From Alkalicoccus luteus (GTDB lineage Bacteria > Bacillota > Bacilli > Bacillales > Salisediminibacteriaceae): a stretch of 64,000 nt of DNA. A program made the position numbers and the translations under genes. How positions within the stretch are numbered: position 1 is the first letter of the stretch; every line of letters begins with the position of its first letter. Positions 1 through 7,939 of the stretch are shown piece by piece. Under the pieces are notes generated by a model. That model saw only the letters and a program-made list of their open reading frames with translations. It was not told the origin of the DNA and searched no databases. The stretch lies in NCBI GenBank assembly GCA_052061695.1, contig JBPZEY010000007.1; one strand, given 5' to 3'.

Positions 1-120
1 TGGTTCCGTCCGTTTATGGTCTGGTGCCGCGTTGTCGGATTGTTCTCTGTCCTGAAGAAGAAGCAGTCCTGGGGCGATATGAAGCGAAAAGGAATTGAAG
101 AAGAGCAGAAAGGAGCCTGA
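1..120 (+). CDS. C-terminal end of a probable membrane glycosyltransferase (partial)
   Basis: The window opens inside a reading frame that runs from base 1 to a TGA at 118-120. The visible 39 residues begin with a hydrophobic aromatic stretch (WFRPFMVWCRVVGLFSVL) and end in a basic tail (KKKQSWGDMKRKG, then EEEQKGA). A last membrane segment followed by a W-x-x-M-x-R-x-G tail is what I recall from the ends of family 2 membrane glycosyltransferases, but so little is visible that the family is a guess. The response regulator starts 2 bases after the stop. Its ribosome binding site lies inside this gene's last codons, so the genes are probably co-transcribed. Confidence 0.45.
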   Translation, partial: WFRPFMVWCRVVGLFSVLKKKQSWGDMKRKGIEEEQKGA

Positions 121-122
121 TC

Positions 123-476
123 GTGAAACGAATTTTAGTTGCAGATGATGAAGAGATTCTGCGCATGCTGATCACCGATACGCTGGAGGATCTCGGTCAT
201 GATATTACAGAAGCAGAGGATGGGGCGGATGCGCTGCAAAAGCTTAGCGAAGCCTCGTTTGATTTACTCGTCGTCGATTATATGATGCCGGAGAAAACAG
301 GAATGGAAGTGCTGGAAAGCCTGTCGGATGAACAGCGGAATATGCCTGTTATCATGCTGACTGCTAAAGCACAGGAGCAGGATAAGCAGCGCGCCCTCGC
401 TGCAGGAGCCGATTATTTTATGGCAAAACCGTTCAGTCCGGAAGAACTGGAAGCGCTCGTGGAGGATATTTTATGA
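123..476 (+). CDS. Single-domain response regulator (receiver domain only)
   Basis: This 117-residue cytoplasmic protein is a stand-alone receiver domain. It has the acidic pair near residues 8-10 (VADDEE), the phospho-acceptor aspartate at about 52 in VVDYMMP, and the conserved lysine near residue 101 in AKPFSPEE. No output domain follows, so it probably passes a phosphoryl group on or acts by protein contact, as CheY or Spo0F do. The start is GTG at 123, behind AAAGGAG at 109-115. The stop overlaps the ATG of the downstream hybrid kinase (ATGA), which points to translational coupling and makes that kinase the likely partner. Confidence 0.9.
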   Translation: MKRILVADDEEILRMLITDTLEDLGHDITEAEDGADALQKLSEASFDLLVVDYMMPEKTGMEVLESLSDEQRNMPVIMLTAKAQEQDKQRALAAGADYFMAKPFSPEELEALVEDIL

Positions 477-3250
477 TGAAACGTTCCATTCGCAGCAGCT
501 ACATACAAAAGGCGGCTATTTTCGTTGCCGTTGTTCTCATTGTGACAGCTGCGGTTACAGGCTATTTAATTTATGACCAGAATCAGAAGGAAAAAGCACG
601 GGAGCAGCTGACAGAGCGGTATGAAGCCGTCGATGCGGTATCAGAACGGCTGAACGAACTGTTTTTTCGTGCGAGGTCCTACTATGCCTATCAGGATCCT
701 GAAGATCTCCGCCACACAGAGCTGGATCTAAGGGCGCTTCTTGCCGGGCTTGACCGGATGGAAGAGCTTGAATTAACAGAGGAGGAAAGCTTGTTTGCTG
801 CAGAGCTTCGGTCATTTTTGATTACTTATGAATCGGACATTCTGCCAACCGCTGTGGCACTCGTAGCTGCCGATGATTACGAAGGGCTTCGCAGCTTCGG
901 CCAGGAAGGTTCGGTAGCGCAGATTAACGGGCTTTTCGATGAAGCATCTGAGCTGCGGAATACCGTTTTCGCTGACTTGCAGCAGGAGTATGAATCCGCG
1001 CTGAGTGCGAGTATGACGAATCTGTTGCTCTCCTTTGGGTTTGGAATGCTCGTCTTTTTTGCGATTTTATTTGCGTCCCAGCGTATGCTGCGGAAACTGA
1101 TTGTACCGGTGGAAGAGCTGACGGAAGCTTCCGATAAGCTGGCAGAAGGGGAAGCGATCGACATAGAGGCAGCGACCCGCAATGATGAGCTGGGCGTGCT
1201 TGGCCGATCTTTCATGAATATGGCGCTCACCCTGCAGCAGAACGAGGAAGAGATGCAGGCTCAGAATGAAGAGCTGAAAGCACAGCAGGATTCGCTGCAG
1301 GAGCTGCTGGAAGAAGCGGATCGGGAAAAACGCAAGGTGGACCGTTTCAGCCTGTTGAATGAAACGATGTCGACCCGCCTTGACCGCCAGGAGCTTCTCA
1401 GCGCCGTTTTCGCTTACGTGAACGAGCTTTATCCGAGCGACCGCAGCATGTTCTGTATGGTGGATACCAGTGATTTTCGTTCAGCCAACATGACGGAGGC
1501 GATGATCGAATCCTGGCGGGAGGCGGATAAAGCAGTCTGGGTTAAACGTCTGTTAAACGAGAAACGTGTCATCATCACACGCCCGGCGGAAGCCTCGGAT
1601 AAAGGGATCGCACCTGAAGCAGATGTGACCGATTATTATACAGCTGTGAGAGACGCTGAAGGGCACATTTACGCTATCTTTGCCGCTACTACGATCGGGA
1701 AACGGTTTACAGAAGAAGAAATGGAAGAAATCGAGGCCCTGATGAGCCATGTAGGGATCGGTCTGCAGCGTGTCCTCATTCATGAAGAGATTGCGACATC
1801 GCGGCAAATCAGTCAAACCATACTCGACACTGTCAATGAAGGCATTCAGCTGATTGACGGCGAGGGAATTCGCCTTCAGGAAAACCGGGCCGCAGCGGAG
1901 CTGGTTCCTGGGGAGTGGCCGTCCAGTCTTCTCCAGCTTGTGGATGAACCGGGGGAGCTGGAACGCTTCTTTGAGGACATGGTTCACCGGCAGTCGGGAT
2001 CGGCTTCTCATGAATTTACGATACAGCATGAAGAAGGCTCCGTCGTGTACAGCGTGTACGGAACACCTGTCTTTGACGACGATAAGCGCATCGGCACCAT
2101 TTTTGTTTACCGTGATCGTACGAGGGAATCGGAGCTCGACCGCATGAAATCCGAGCTCGTCAGCACGGTAAGCCATGAGCTGCGGACGCCGCTTTCCAGC
2201 GTGTTAGGCTTTACAGAGCTGCTCTTAAAGAAAGAGCTGAAGCCGGAGCGTCAAAAAAAATACATTACGACGATTCATAAAGAAGCGAAGCGTCTGACCA
2301 ATTTGATTAATGATTTTCTGGATCTGCAGCGAATGGAGGCCGGCAGTCAGCCGTACCGGATGGAAAACATACAGCTCGATCAGCTGGTTCTCGAAACAAT
2401 GTACCAGTTCCGTCACGTGACGACGCATGAGCTTCTGTTTGAGGATACGGCAGGCGGAGTAACAGTTGAAGCAGACGGAGAGCGGATGCAGCAGGTGCTG
2501 ACGAACTTGATCAGCAACGCTGTGAAGTTTTCCCCTGAAGGCGGAGCTGTGAAAGTGAAGCTTGCCGCTCAAGAGGATCTGCTGCGGCTTAGCGTGTCTG
2601 ATGAAGGACTCGGTATTCCAGAGGCAGAAATCGCCAGACTGTTTCAGAAGTTCCAGCGAATTGACCAGAGCGACCGCCGCAACATCGGCGGTACGGGACT
2701 CGGTCTCGCGATTTGCCGGGAAATCGTCGAGAAACATGGCGGCAGAATCTTCGTAGATTCCGTAGAGGGAACAGGCTCCACGTTTACTGTCGAACTTCCA
2801 CTGCTCGTAAACGCACAGCCGTCTGACGACCGGGAGCCGAATGTGAACGGCGAAACCGTTGTGATCGTGGAAGACGATGCGAGTCTCGCTCTGCTGCTGT
2901 CAGAGGAGCTGAAAACAAACGGATACCGGGTAGTCCATTATTTACACGCGGAAGCTGCCCTGAACGCGATGAAGGAAACCCCGCCGTCAGCGGCTGTGAT
3001 TGACCTGATGCTCGGCGAAGGAGGGAACGGCTGGGATCTGGTTCAGCGAATGAAACAGGATGCTGCCACAAAGGACATTCCGATCGTCATTTCCTCAGCG
3101 CTCGATGAAGCAGAAGAAAAAACAGAGGAATTCGGTATCGCCCGCTACTTGACGAAGCCGTATCCGCCGGAAAAACTGAGCCGCGCGGTGATGGAGAACG
3201 CAGGGCAAAACGGTGATATTCTTTTTCCCGAAAACAGCTCCACTACCTGA
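473..3250 (+). CDS. Membrane hybrid sensor histidine kinase with C-terminal receiver
   Basis: This is a 925-residue sensor kinase. The order is: first membrane segment about 14-34; extracytoplasmic helical sensor about 35-180; second membrane segment about 183-203; HAMP about 204-256; a Glu/Gln-rich coiled coil about 256-290; a GAF-like region about 295-430; a PAS-like region about 445-555; HisKA with the phospho-accepting His568 (VSHELRTPL); an ATPase domain with DEGLGIP and GGTGLGL motifs about 665-785; and a receiver from about 795 with Asp844 (VIDLML) and Lys895 (TKPY). The built-in receiver suggests a phosphorelay with the overlapping response regulator upstream. The signal sensed is unknown. 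A strong terminator follows. Confidence 0.9.
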   Translation: MMKRSIRSSYIQKAAIFVAVVLIVTAAVTGYLIYDQNQKEKAREQLTERYEAVDAVSERLNELFFRARSYYAYQDPEDLRHTELDLRALLAGLDRMEELELTEEESLFAAELRSFLITYESDILPTAVALVAADDYEGLRSFGQEGSVAQINGLFDEASELRNTVFADLQQEYESALSASMTNLLLSFGFGMLVFFAILFASQRMLRKLIVPVEELTEASDKLAEGEAIDIEAATRNDELGVLGRSFMNMALTLQQNEEEMQAQNEELKAQQDSLQELLEEADREKRKVDRFSLLNETMSTRLDRQELLSAVFAYVNELYPSDRSMFCMVDTSDFRSANMTEAMIESWREADKAVWVKRLLNEKRVIITRPAEASDKGIAPEADVTDYYTAVRDAEGHIYAIFAATTIGKRFTEEEMEEIEALMSHVGIGLQRVLIHEEIATSRQISQTILDTVNEGIQLIDGEGIRLQENRAAAELVPGEWPSSLLQLVDEPGELERFFEDMVHRQSGSASHEFTIQHEEGSVVYSVYGTPVFDDDKRIGTIFVYRDRTRESELDRMKSELVSTVSHELRTPLSSVLGFTELLLKKELKPERQKKYITTIHKEAKRLTNLINDFLDLQRMEAGSQPYRMENIQLDQLVLETMYQFRHVTTHELLFEDTAGGVTVEADGERMQQVLTNLISNAVKFSPEGGAVKVKLAAQEDLLRLSVSDEGLGIPEAEIARLFQKFQRIDQSDRRNIGGTGLGLAICREIVEKHGGRIFVDSVEGTGSTFTVELPLLVNAQPSDDREPNVNGETVVIVEDDASLALLLSEELKTNGYRVVHYLHAEAALNAMKETPPSAAVIDLMLGEGGNGWDLVQRMKQDAATKDIPIVISSALDEAEEKTEEFGIARYLTKPYPPEKLSRAVMENAGQNGDILFPENSSTT

Positions 3251-3270
3251 ACACGTTAGCGCGCAGCATA

Positions 3271-3312
3271 TGAGCGGACGATCGAGTTTTCGATCGTCCG
3301 CTCACGCTTTTT
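3271..3312 (+). terminator. Intrinsic terminator of the two-component operon
   Basis: A perfect 14-base-pair stem (3271-3284 with 3291-3304) encloses the loop AGTTTT and is followed by CGC and a T run. It lies 20 bases after the hybrid kinase stop codon. Confidence 0.9.
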
Positions 3313-3587
3313 AACGAAGTAAAATGCCGCTGCCTTTCAGGGTGTACGCTGAAAGCCTCCTCCCATCCTTTAGATGAAAAGGTTATTCTCGTTAACTGTT
3401 TATCATTTCTATGCCGTCCTTCTCCGCTTATCTGGCCTTCCGTTCAACATCAAACGACTTTGAAGACCTGGCAGCACGTGAAAGCCTGGAAACACGACTA
3501 CATAAAATCACATATCAAACAGGTTTAGTTATACATAGATTGGGAATATATTAAACAAAAGCTCAACAATACTGGAGGCGGATAGGA
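3313..3587. other. Gene-free stretch between terminator and SDR gene
   Basis: No convincing gene is present. A short inverted repeat (CTTTCAG/CTGAAAG, around 3337-3355) follows the terminator. The last 100 bases are AT-rich and should hold the SDR gene promoter, but I could not pick hexamers with confidence. The SDR ribosome binding site TGGAGG is at 3573-3578. Confidence 0.5.
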
Positions 3588-4340
3588 ATGGAACACTTTG
3601 AAGGGAAGGTTGTTCTCGTCAACGGCGGGACTTCCGGAATCGGCGCAGAAGCCGTCAAGCAGTTTGCTGAACGCGGTGCGCGCGTTTACTTCACAGGAAG
3701 ACGGGAAGATGAAGGAAAATCCGTGGAGCAGGAAGCCGGAAGCACTGCCCACTTTCATAAAGTTGATAACACGAATCGTCAGGAAGTAGCTGATTTTTTT
3801 GAGAAGCTGTTGGAAGAAGAAGAGCAGATCGACATTTTGTTTAACAACTCAGGCGTCCTTTCACTTGGCAGTGGCCCGCTCGCACGGGTAAAGGAAGAAG
3901 ACTGGGATGAACTCATCGCAGTGAACCAGACCGCGTTGTTTCTGTATATGAAGTATACGCTTCAGCAAATGCAGAAGCAGAAATCCGGTGCGATCATTAA
4001 CAACGCCGCTATCCTCGGAAACGACAAAGTCAATCCGATGCTTCCGGCATACAGCGGAACAAAGGCAGCCGTTAAAGCCATGACGAAAAGCACGGCGCTG
4101 CGTTTTGCGAGACAAGGTATACGCGTCAACTGTATTTCTCCCGGTCCTACAAAGACAAAGCTGGCCGTGAAAGCATATGGGAACGAAGAATCCTTTGATA
4201 AAGCCTCAAAGGAAGCACCGCGCGGATCGTATGCCGATCCATCTGAAATTGTCGCAGCTGTCCGGTTTTTAGCCTCAGACGCTGCCTCTTATGTCATTGG
4301 CACCGAGCTCGTCGTTGACGGCGGGTACTCGTTGAAATAG
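3588..4340 (+). CDS. Short-chain dehydrogenase/reductase family protein lacking the catalytic serine
   Basis: This is a 250-residue classical SDR-type Rossmann protein, presumably an NAD(P)-dependent oxidoreductase. It has the nucleotide-binding glycine motif NGGTSGIG (12-19), NNSG (86-89), the Tyr155-x-x-x-Lys159 pair (YSGTK), SPGPTKT (about 174) and the usual end VDGGY. The segment that normally reads I-S-S and supplies the catalytic serine reads NNAA (138-141), so the serine appears to be alanine. Reduced or altered activity, or a non-catalytic role, is possible. The start is ATG at 3588, 9 bases after TGGAGG. The gene appears monocistronic and its substrate cannot be told from sequence. 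Confidence 0.85.
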   Translation: MEHFEGKVVLVNGGTSGIGAEAVKQFAERGARVYFTGRREDEGKSVEQEAGSTAHFHKVDNTNRQEVADFFEKLLEEEEQIDILFNNSGVLSLGSGPLARVKEEDWDELIAVNQTALFLYMKYTLQQMQKQKSGAIINNAAILGNDKVNPMLPAYSGTKAAVKAMTKSTALRFARQGIRVNCISPGPTKTKLAVKAYGNEESFDKASKEAPRGSYADPSEIVAAVRFLASDAASYVIGTELVVDGGYSLK

Positions 4341-4343
4341 ATT

Positions 4344-4376
4344 GACCCGGGAGAGGTACCGCGGACTTTCCGGGTC
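4344..4376 (+). terminator. Hairpin after the SDR gene
   Basis: GACCCGG (4344-4350) pairs with CCGGGTC (4370-4376) directly after the SDR stop. It has no T run, so it is probably an mRNA 3-prime-end or processing hairpin preceding the stronger hairpin at 4400. Confidence 0.4.
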
Positions 4377-4399
4377 CTATACGATGCAAGCTGATAGAA

Positions 4400-4436
4400 G
4401 GGGCTGCTCCGGGATTGACCGCGGAGCAGCCCCTTC
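4400..4436. terminator. Terminator between convergent SDR and DUF429 genes
   Basis: GGGGCTGCTCCG (4400-4411) pairs perfectly with CGGAGCAGCCCC (4422-4433), followed by TTCTT on the plus strand. It sits between two convergent genes, abuts the DUF429 stop codon, and may serve both strands. Confidence 0.7.
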
Positions 4437-5135
4437 TTATGCACGGAGTCGTACAAGCATCATATTCATTGGCTGGCCGAGCCTGTCGTGAAGCGGTTCA
4501 GGGTCAAGCGGCTCCCGGATTAAGGCGGGGTGGGATGCACAAAGTGCCAGCACGGCTGCATCGAGCAGGTCATCTGTGGCAAAGGCAGACCGCGGGTACT
4601 GCCGGAGCGTGTCGGAAACAAAGCGACGTACGCCGGGATCGAGCGTTTCAAGCAGCGTAAGCCGCTCTTCGCGGCCTTCGGGCTGCTTTTTTTTGGACAA
4701 TACGGGACCTTCATTCAGGCAGGCAAATAACAGCTCCGGATGGGCCTCGGTTAAAGCGAGAATGTTTGCAGCTTCTCGAGCTTCGGCGATTTTCGGCAGG
4801 ATAAACCAGCCCTGCTTCTGCAGTCCGGAGCCGGTCAGCTCTTTATGAAGCACGTTCGCTTCAGGGTAGGAAGCTGCTTCCAGCACTTCCTCAGCCGGCA
4901 CCGGAAACACGGTTGAACCTCGGCCGGGAAGCCGTTTTCGAGCCAGCTGTTCTGTTCGGCGCGGATAGCTGCCGGCGGAAGGGAGCCCGATCGGAATATC
5001 GATCCAGATGGCCCCGTAGGCCCCTGCTGCCAGCTGACTCAGCTGGGGCAGCAGAAAAGCGCCGGTGAGCCGGCCGTTCTTTGAGGTCACTGCAATCCAG
5101 CCCTGGCGGCATCCGTCCAGTCCGGCTGCAATCAA
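4437..5135 (-). CDS. DUF429 family protein (predicted RNase H-fold nuclease)
   Basis: This is a 232-residue protein of the DUF429 family, described as a predicted RNase H-like nuclease. Visible family features are the N-terminal GLDGCRQGW with its aspartate, IDIPIGLP near 46-53, an E-x-H-P-E motif (TEAHPELLF) mid-protein, and an acidic ATDDLLDA near the C-terminus, consistent with a carboxylate metal site. The start is TTG at 5135, supported by GGAGGAGGGA just upstream. Its first bases overlap the photolyase stop (TTGA), so the two are translationally coupled and probably work together. A role in nucleic acid repair is inference from this pairing. Confidence 0.75.
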   Translation of the reverse strand: MIAAGLDGCRQGWIAVTSKNGRLTGAFLLPQLSQLAAGAYGAIWIDIPIGLPSAGSYPRRTEQLARKRLPGRGSTVFPVPAEEVLEAASYPEANVLHKELTGSGLQKQGWFILPKIAEAREAANILALTEAHPELLFACLNEGPVLSKKKQPEGREERLTLLETLDPGVRRFVSDTLRQYPRSAFATDDLLDAAVLALCASHPALIREPLDPEPLHDRLGQPMNMMLVRLRA

Positions 5136-6655
5136 AGCGTTCCCTCCTCCATCCGCTTCATGTTCAGCTTGACGGTGTCCTTCTGCTGCTTCGTATCCTC
5201 TTCACTGCGATTGTCTACGTGCTTGTAAATCATGCCCATGCGCTGGTTGCTGCGGAACCTGTCTTCGTGCCGTTCAAGAAAGTCCCAGTAGAGCGCATGG
5301 AACGGGCAGGCGTCTTCGCCGTATTTTTCTTTCACGCTGTAGCGGCAGTCACCGCAGTAGCGGCTCATCTTCTGGATGTAGTTTCCGCTCGACACGTACG
5401 GTTTAGTCGACATCAGGCCGCCGTCCGCGTAAAGCGCCATACCCAGCACGTTCGGAAGTACAACCCAGTCGTGCGCATCCACATACATTTCATTGAACCA
5501 GTCGGACACCTGCTTTGGCTCAATACCGGCCAGATTTGCAAAGTTGCCGAGCACCATCAGCCGTTGAATGTGATGACTGTAGCCGTGATGCACGACCGCG
5601 CTGGTGCATTCCTTTAAGCAGTTCATCTCGGTGTCTGCCGTCCAGTAAAAGTCGGGCAGGTCGCGCTTGTGGTTCAGCTCGTTTGTATTCTCATAGTCCG
5701 GCATTTTCCGGATGTAAATGCCGCGGATATACTCTCTCCAGCCGATAATCTGACGGATAAAGCCTTCGACAGCATTAAGCGGAGCCTGCTCATCGTGATA
5801 CGCCTGCTCCGCTCTGCGTACAACATCGAGCGGGTCCAGCAGCGCATTGTTGATGGAAGTCGAGAGCAGCGAGTGGGCCATAAACGGATCTCCCGGAATC
5901 ATCGCGTCCTGATAATCACCGAACAGCTCGAGGCGGTTTTTCATAAAATCCTCTGAAAAAGCCTCAGCGGCATCGGCTGTAACCGGATAATGAAAGGTCT
6001 CCAGTGTGCCGTACGTGTCAGGAAAGTTTTTTTCGACCTCTTGTATCACGTCTTTTGTGATTTGATCCGGTTTTGGCCAGTCAGGGTTCGGAAATTCCAT
6101 TTCTTTTTTCGGCTTTTTGCGGTTGTCGGCATCGTAGCTCCACTTACCGCCAATTGGTTTTTTCTGCTTCGTCAGCAGCACATCCATGTCTTTGCGGAAT
6201 TTGCGGTACAGCTTGTCCATCTGCCAGTTTTCATTGTCTGGAAGAAGCGATTCCCATTCATCGCGTCCGATTAAAAATCCACCTTCCTCCGTCGTATGCA
6301 CGTCCGTATCTTTCTGCGCCTTCACCCATTTCCGAACGTCCTGCAGCCGATGGTAGTCGGTTGGTTCATGCAGGTAAAGCTCGTTTGGACGATACTGATT
6401 GACGTGCATGTCGAGCCCTTCTGAGAACGTATCGGCCGTTCGGTAATCCACTTTGTAGCCTTTCTTTTCGAGCTCCTCTTTAAAATGGCGCATAATCGAA
6501 AAAATGAGGACGAGTTTTTGCTTGTGATACCCTTTCCACAATTTTTTTGAATGCTCCTCAACGAGCAGCACCGTATCCTCTTCTTTATCAAACGACTCGA
6601 ACCAGGGCTGCCGGAGCGAGCACTGATGACCCATCAGCCAAAGCGTTGCCAACAT
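5132..6655 (-). CDS. Cryptochrome/photolyase-related protein, iron-sulfur (FeS-BCP) type
   Basis: This 507-residue flavoprotein belongs to the deoxyribodipyrimidine photolyase-related family, whose characterised members (for example Agrobacterium PhrB) repair (6-4) photoproducts using light, FAD and a 4Fe-4S cluster. The N-terminal Rossmann-like part (LATLWLMGHQ) is followed by the FAD-binding helical part (IIGWREYIRGIY). Candidate cluster cysteines are in MNCLKEC and in RYCGDCRY plus ACPFHALYWDF. I chose the ATG at 6655 because AAGGAGG lies 5 bases upstream; an in-frame ATG 36 bases further out lacks such a site. It is the first gene of a pair with the DUF429 gene. Confidence 0.88.
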   Translation of the reverse strand: MLATLWLMGHQCSLRQPWFESFDKEEDTVLLVEEHSKKLWKGYHKQKLVLIFSIMRHFKEELEKKGYKVDYRTADTFSEGLDMHVNQYRPNELYLHEPTDYHRLQDVRKWVKAQKDTDVHTTEEGGFLIGRDEWESLLPDNENWQMDKLYRKFRKDMDVLLTKQKKPIGGKWSYDADNRKKPKKEMEFPNPDWPKPDQITKDVIQEVEKNFPDTYGTLETFHYPVTADAAEAFSEDFMKNRLELFGDYQDAMIPGDPFMAHSLLSTSINNALLDPLDVVRRAEQAYHDEQAPLNAVEGFIRQIIGWREYIRGIYIRKMPDYENTNELNHKRDLPDFYWTADTEMNCLKECTSAVVHHGYSHHIQRLMVLGNFANLAGIEPKQVSDWFNEMYVDAHDWVVLPNVLGMALYADGGLMSTKPYVSSGNYIQKMSRYCGDCRYSVKEKYGEDACPFHALYWDFLERHEDRFRSNQRMGMIYKHVDNRSEEDTKQQKDTVKLNMKRMEEGTL

Positions 6656-6786
6656 AACCGCCTCCTTCTCCTTTCTCCATACCCCATCCATCCCTCTGCA
6701 ATCCGTTCATTGATATATGTAAACGAAAGACTCATCGCAAATGACAGCACAAGGTCCTGAATCAGCAGTAGAGGAGACAACAAAAA

Positions 6787-7320
6787 AAGCCGCTCAAGAG
6801 GCGGCTTCAGAGTGTTGATAACGTCATTTCAGGTGAATAACCTTGCATCTGCGGATACTCATTTTCCGGAGGGAATGGGCTCGGCTTTCACCTCGTTCTG
6901 ATCCTCCTTTAGTCGAGGTCCTTCGATTTGGCAGCTGGCAGTCCGTTTGAAACGCCTGGTGATGATGCAAACGAGCTTGTTCCATATGGATGGAACCTTT
7001 ATATAGGCAACGCTTCGATGTCGAATAGGGATGCCAGTGCTTCAAATATTCACCAAAAAAGCAAAAGAGCTGCAGCGTCTAGCGATCGGGACGTTTTTTT
7101 CCATTAAACAAACCCGTTTTCCCGTCGTATCCGGCGGGGACGCCTGTGGAATAAGCGCAGCCTGAAGATCCTTTCTCAGGGGTTTCCCCTGAGAAATAGC
7201 TGAAGGCAAGCCCACGGCAAGCTTCCGCCGGTAAGCAAAGGGGAAATACAATCAATTGAATAAATATATAAGCTGATTGACTTTCTCAACAGCCTGAAGC
7301 CGCCCAGCAGGCGGCTTCAG
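6787..7320 (+). repeat. Terminator-nested repeat, copy A
   Basis: This is a non-coding repeat related to the copies at 19958-20652 and 44171-44702. It is bracketed by similar hairpins at 6787-6807 (AAGCCGC/GCGGCTT) and 7296-7318 (GAAGCCGCC/GGCGGCTTC). The core carries blocks found in all three copies: CCTCGTTCTGATCCTCC at 6891, a variant of GGCAGCTGGCAGTCCGTTT near 6945, and CTGAGAAATAGCTGAAG near 7189. It lies just past the 3-prime end of queF (minus strand). The queF-distal hairpin keeps a seven-base U run on that strand while the queF-proximal one has lost it, as if the element had inserted between stem and U tract. The two hairpins differ at about three bases, so this may be the oldest copy. 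No convincing reading frame is present. Confidence 0.8.
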
Positions 7321-7324
7321 ATGG

Positions 7325-7813
7325 CTATCGGTGGTCGATGGTTTCCGGGTACATGTCGTGGTTCATCATGCGGTGCTCGGCCATTTTTTCATATTTCGTG
7401 CCGGGCTTGCCGTAGTTCGTGTACGGGTCGATGGAAATGCCGCCGCGCGGCGTGAATTTACCCCAGACTTCAATGTAACGGGGGTCCATCAGCTTGACGA
7501 GGTCGTTTAAAATCGTATTCATGCAGTCCTCATGAAAGTCGCCGTGGTTGCGGAAGCTGAACAAATACAGCTTGAGCGATTTGCTTTCCACCATGCGCTC
7601 ATCCGGAATGTAGCTGATATAAACGGTTGCAAAGTCCGGCTGGCCGGTTTTCGGACAGAGGCTTGTGAACTCCGGACAGTTAAATTTAACAAAATAATCG
7701 CGGTACGTGTGGCGGTTCTCAAATGCCTCCAGAATGTCCGGATCATAATCCATTTTGTAATCAACGTTTGTATTGCCGAGCAGCTCGACTTCTTCATCGC
7801 GGCTGTGTGCCAT
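7325..7813 (-). CDS. queF: NADPH-dependent 7-cyano-7-deazaguanine reductase QueF
   Basis: This 162-residue tunnelling-fold enzyme reduces preQ0 to preQ1 in queuosine biosynthesis. It is the short, single-domain QueF type. It has the catalytic Cys53 in SLCPKTGQPDF with Asp60, the QueF signature ESKSLKLYLFSFRNHGDFHED (about 76-96), and the C-terminal PRGGISIDPY. I chose the ATG at 7813, preceded by AAAGGAAC on the minus strand; the frame is open much further upstream but without a start signal. No other queuosine genes are nearby. I saw no preQ1 riboswitch in the short divergent spacer shared with fdhD. Confidence 0.93.
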   Translation of the reverse strand: MAHSRDEEVELLGNTNVDYKMDYDPDILEAFENRHTYRDYFVKFNCPEFTSLCPKTGQPDFATVYISYIPDERMVESKSLKLYLFSFRNHGDFHEDCMNTILNDLVKLMDPRYIEVWGKFTPRGGISIDPYTNYGKPGTKYEKMAEHRMMNHDMYPETIDHR

Positions 7814-7873
7814 GCGTATCGTTCCTTTCCTGTCTGTCGTTTCGTTGTTTATCTTACATCGTCTGCGCCAATT

Positions 7874-7903
7874 TTGCCACCCAAACCCGTCCGGTGCTAC
7901 AAT
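7874..7903 (+). promoter_or_regulatory. SigA-type promoter for fdhD
   Basis: TTGCCA (7874-7879) and TACAAT (7898-7903) are separated by 18 bases, 37 bases upstream of the fdhD start codon. Confidence 0.6.
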
Positions 7904-7939
7904 GAAAGCACATACATAATCAGGAGAGGGGCGGACGGC

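Noticed and set aside
6824..7045. Short minus-strand open frames inside repeat copy A
   Set aside because: The matching frames in copies B and C are short and one has an internal stop, so no coding is conserved.
7814..7939. preQ1 riboswitch upstream of queF
   Set aside because: The spacer is short and shows no preQ1 aptamer-like stem and A-rich tail.
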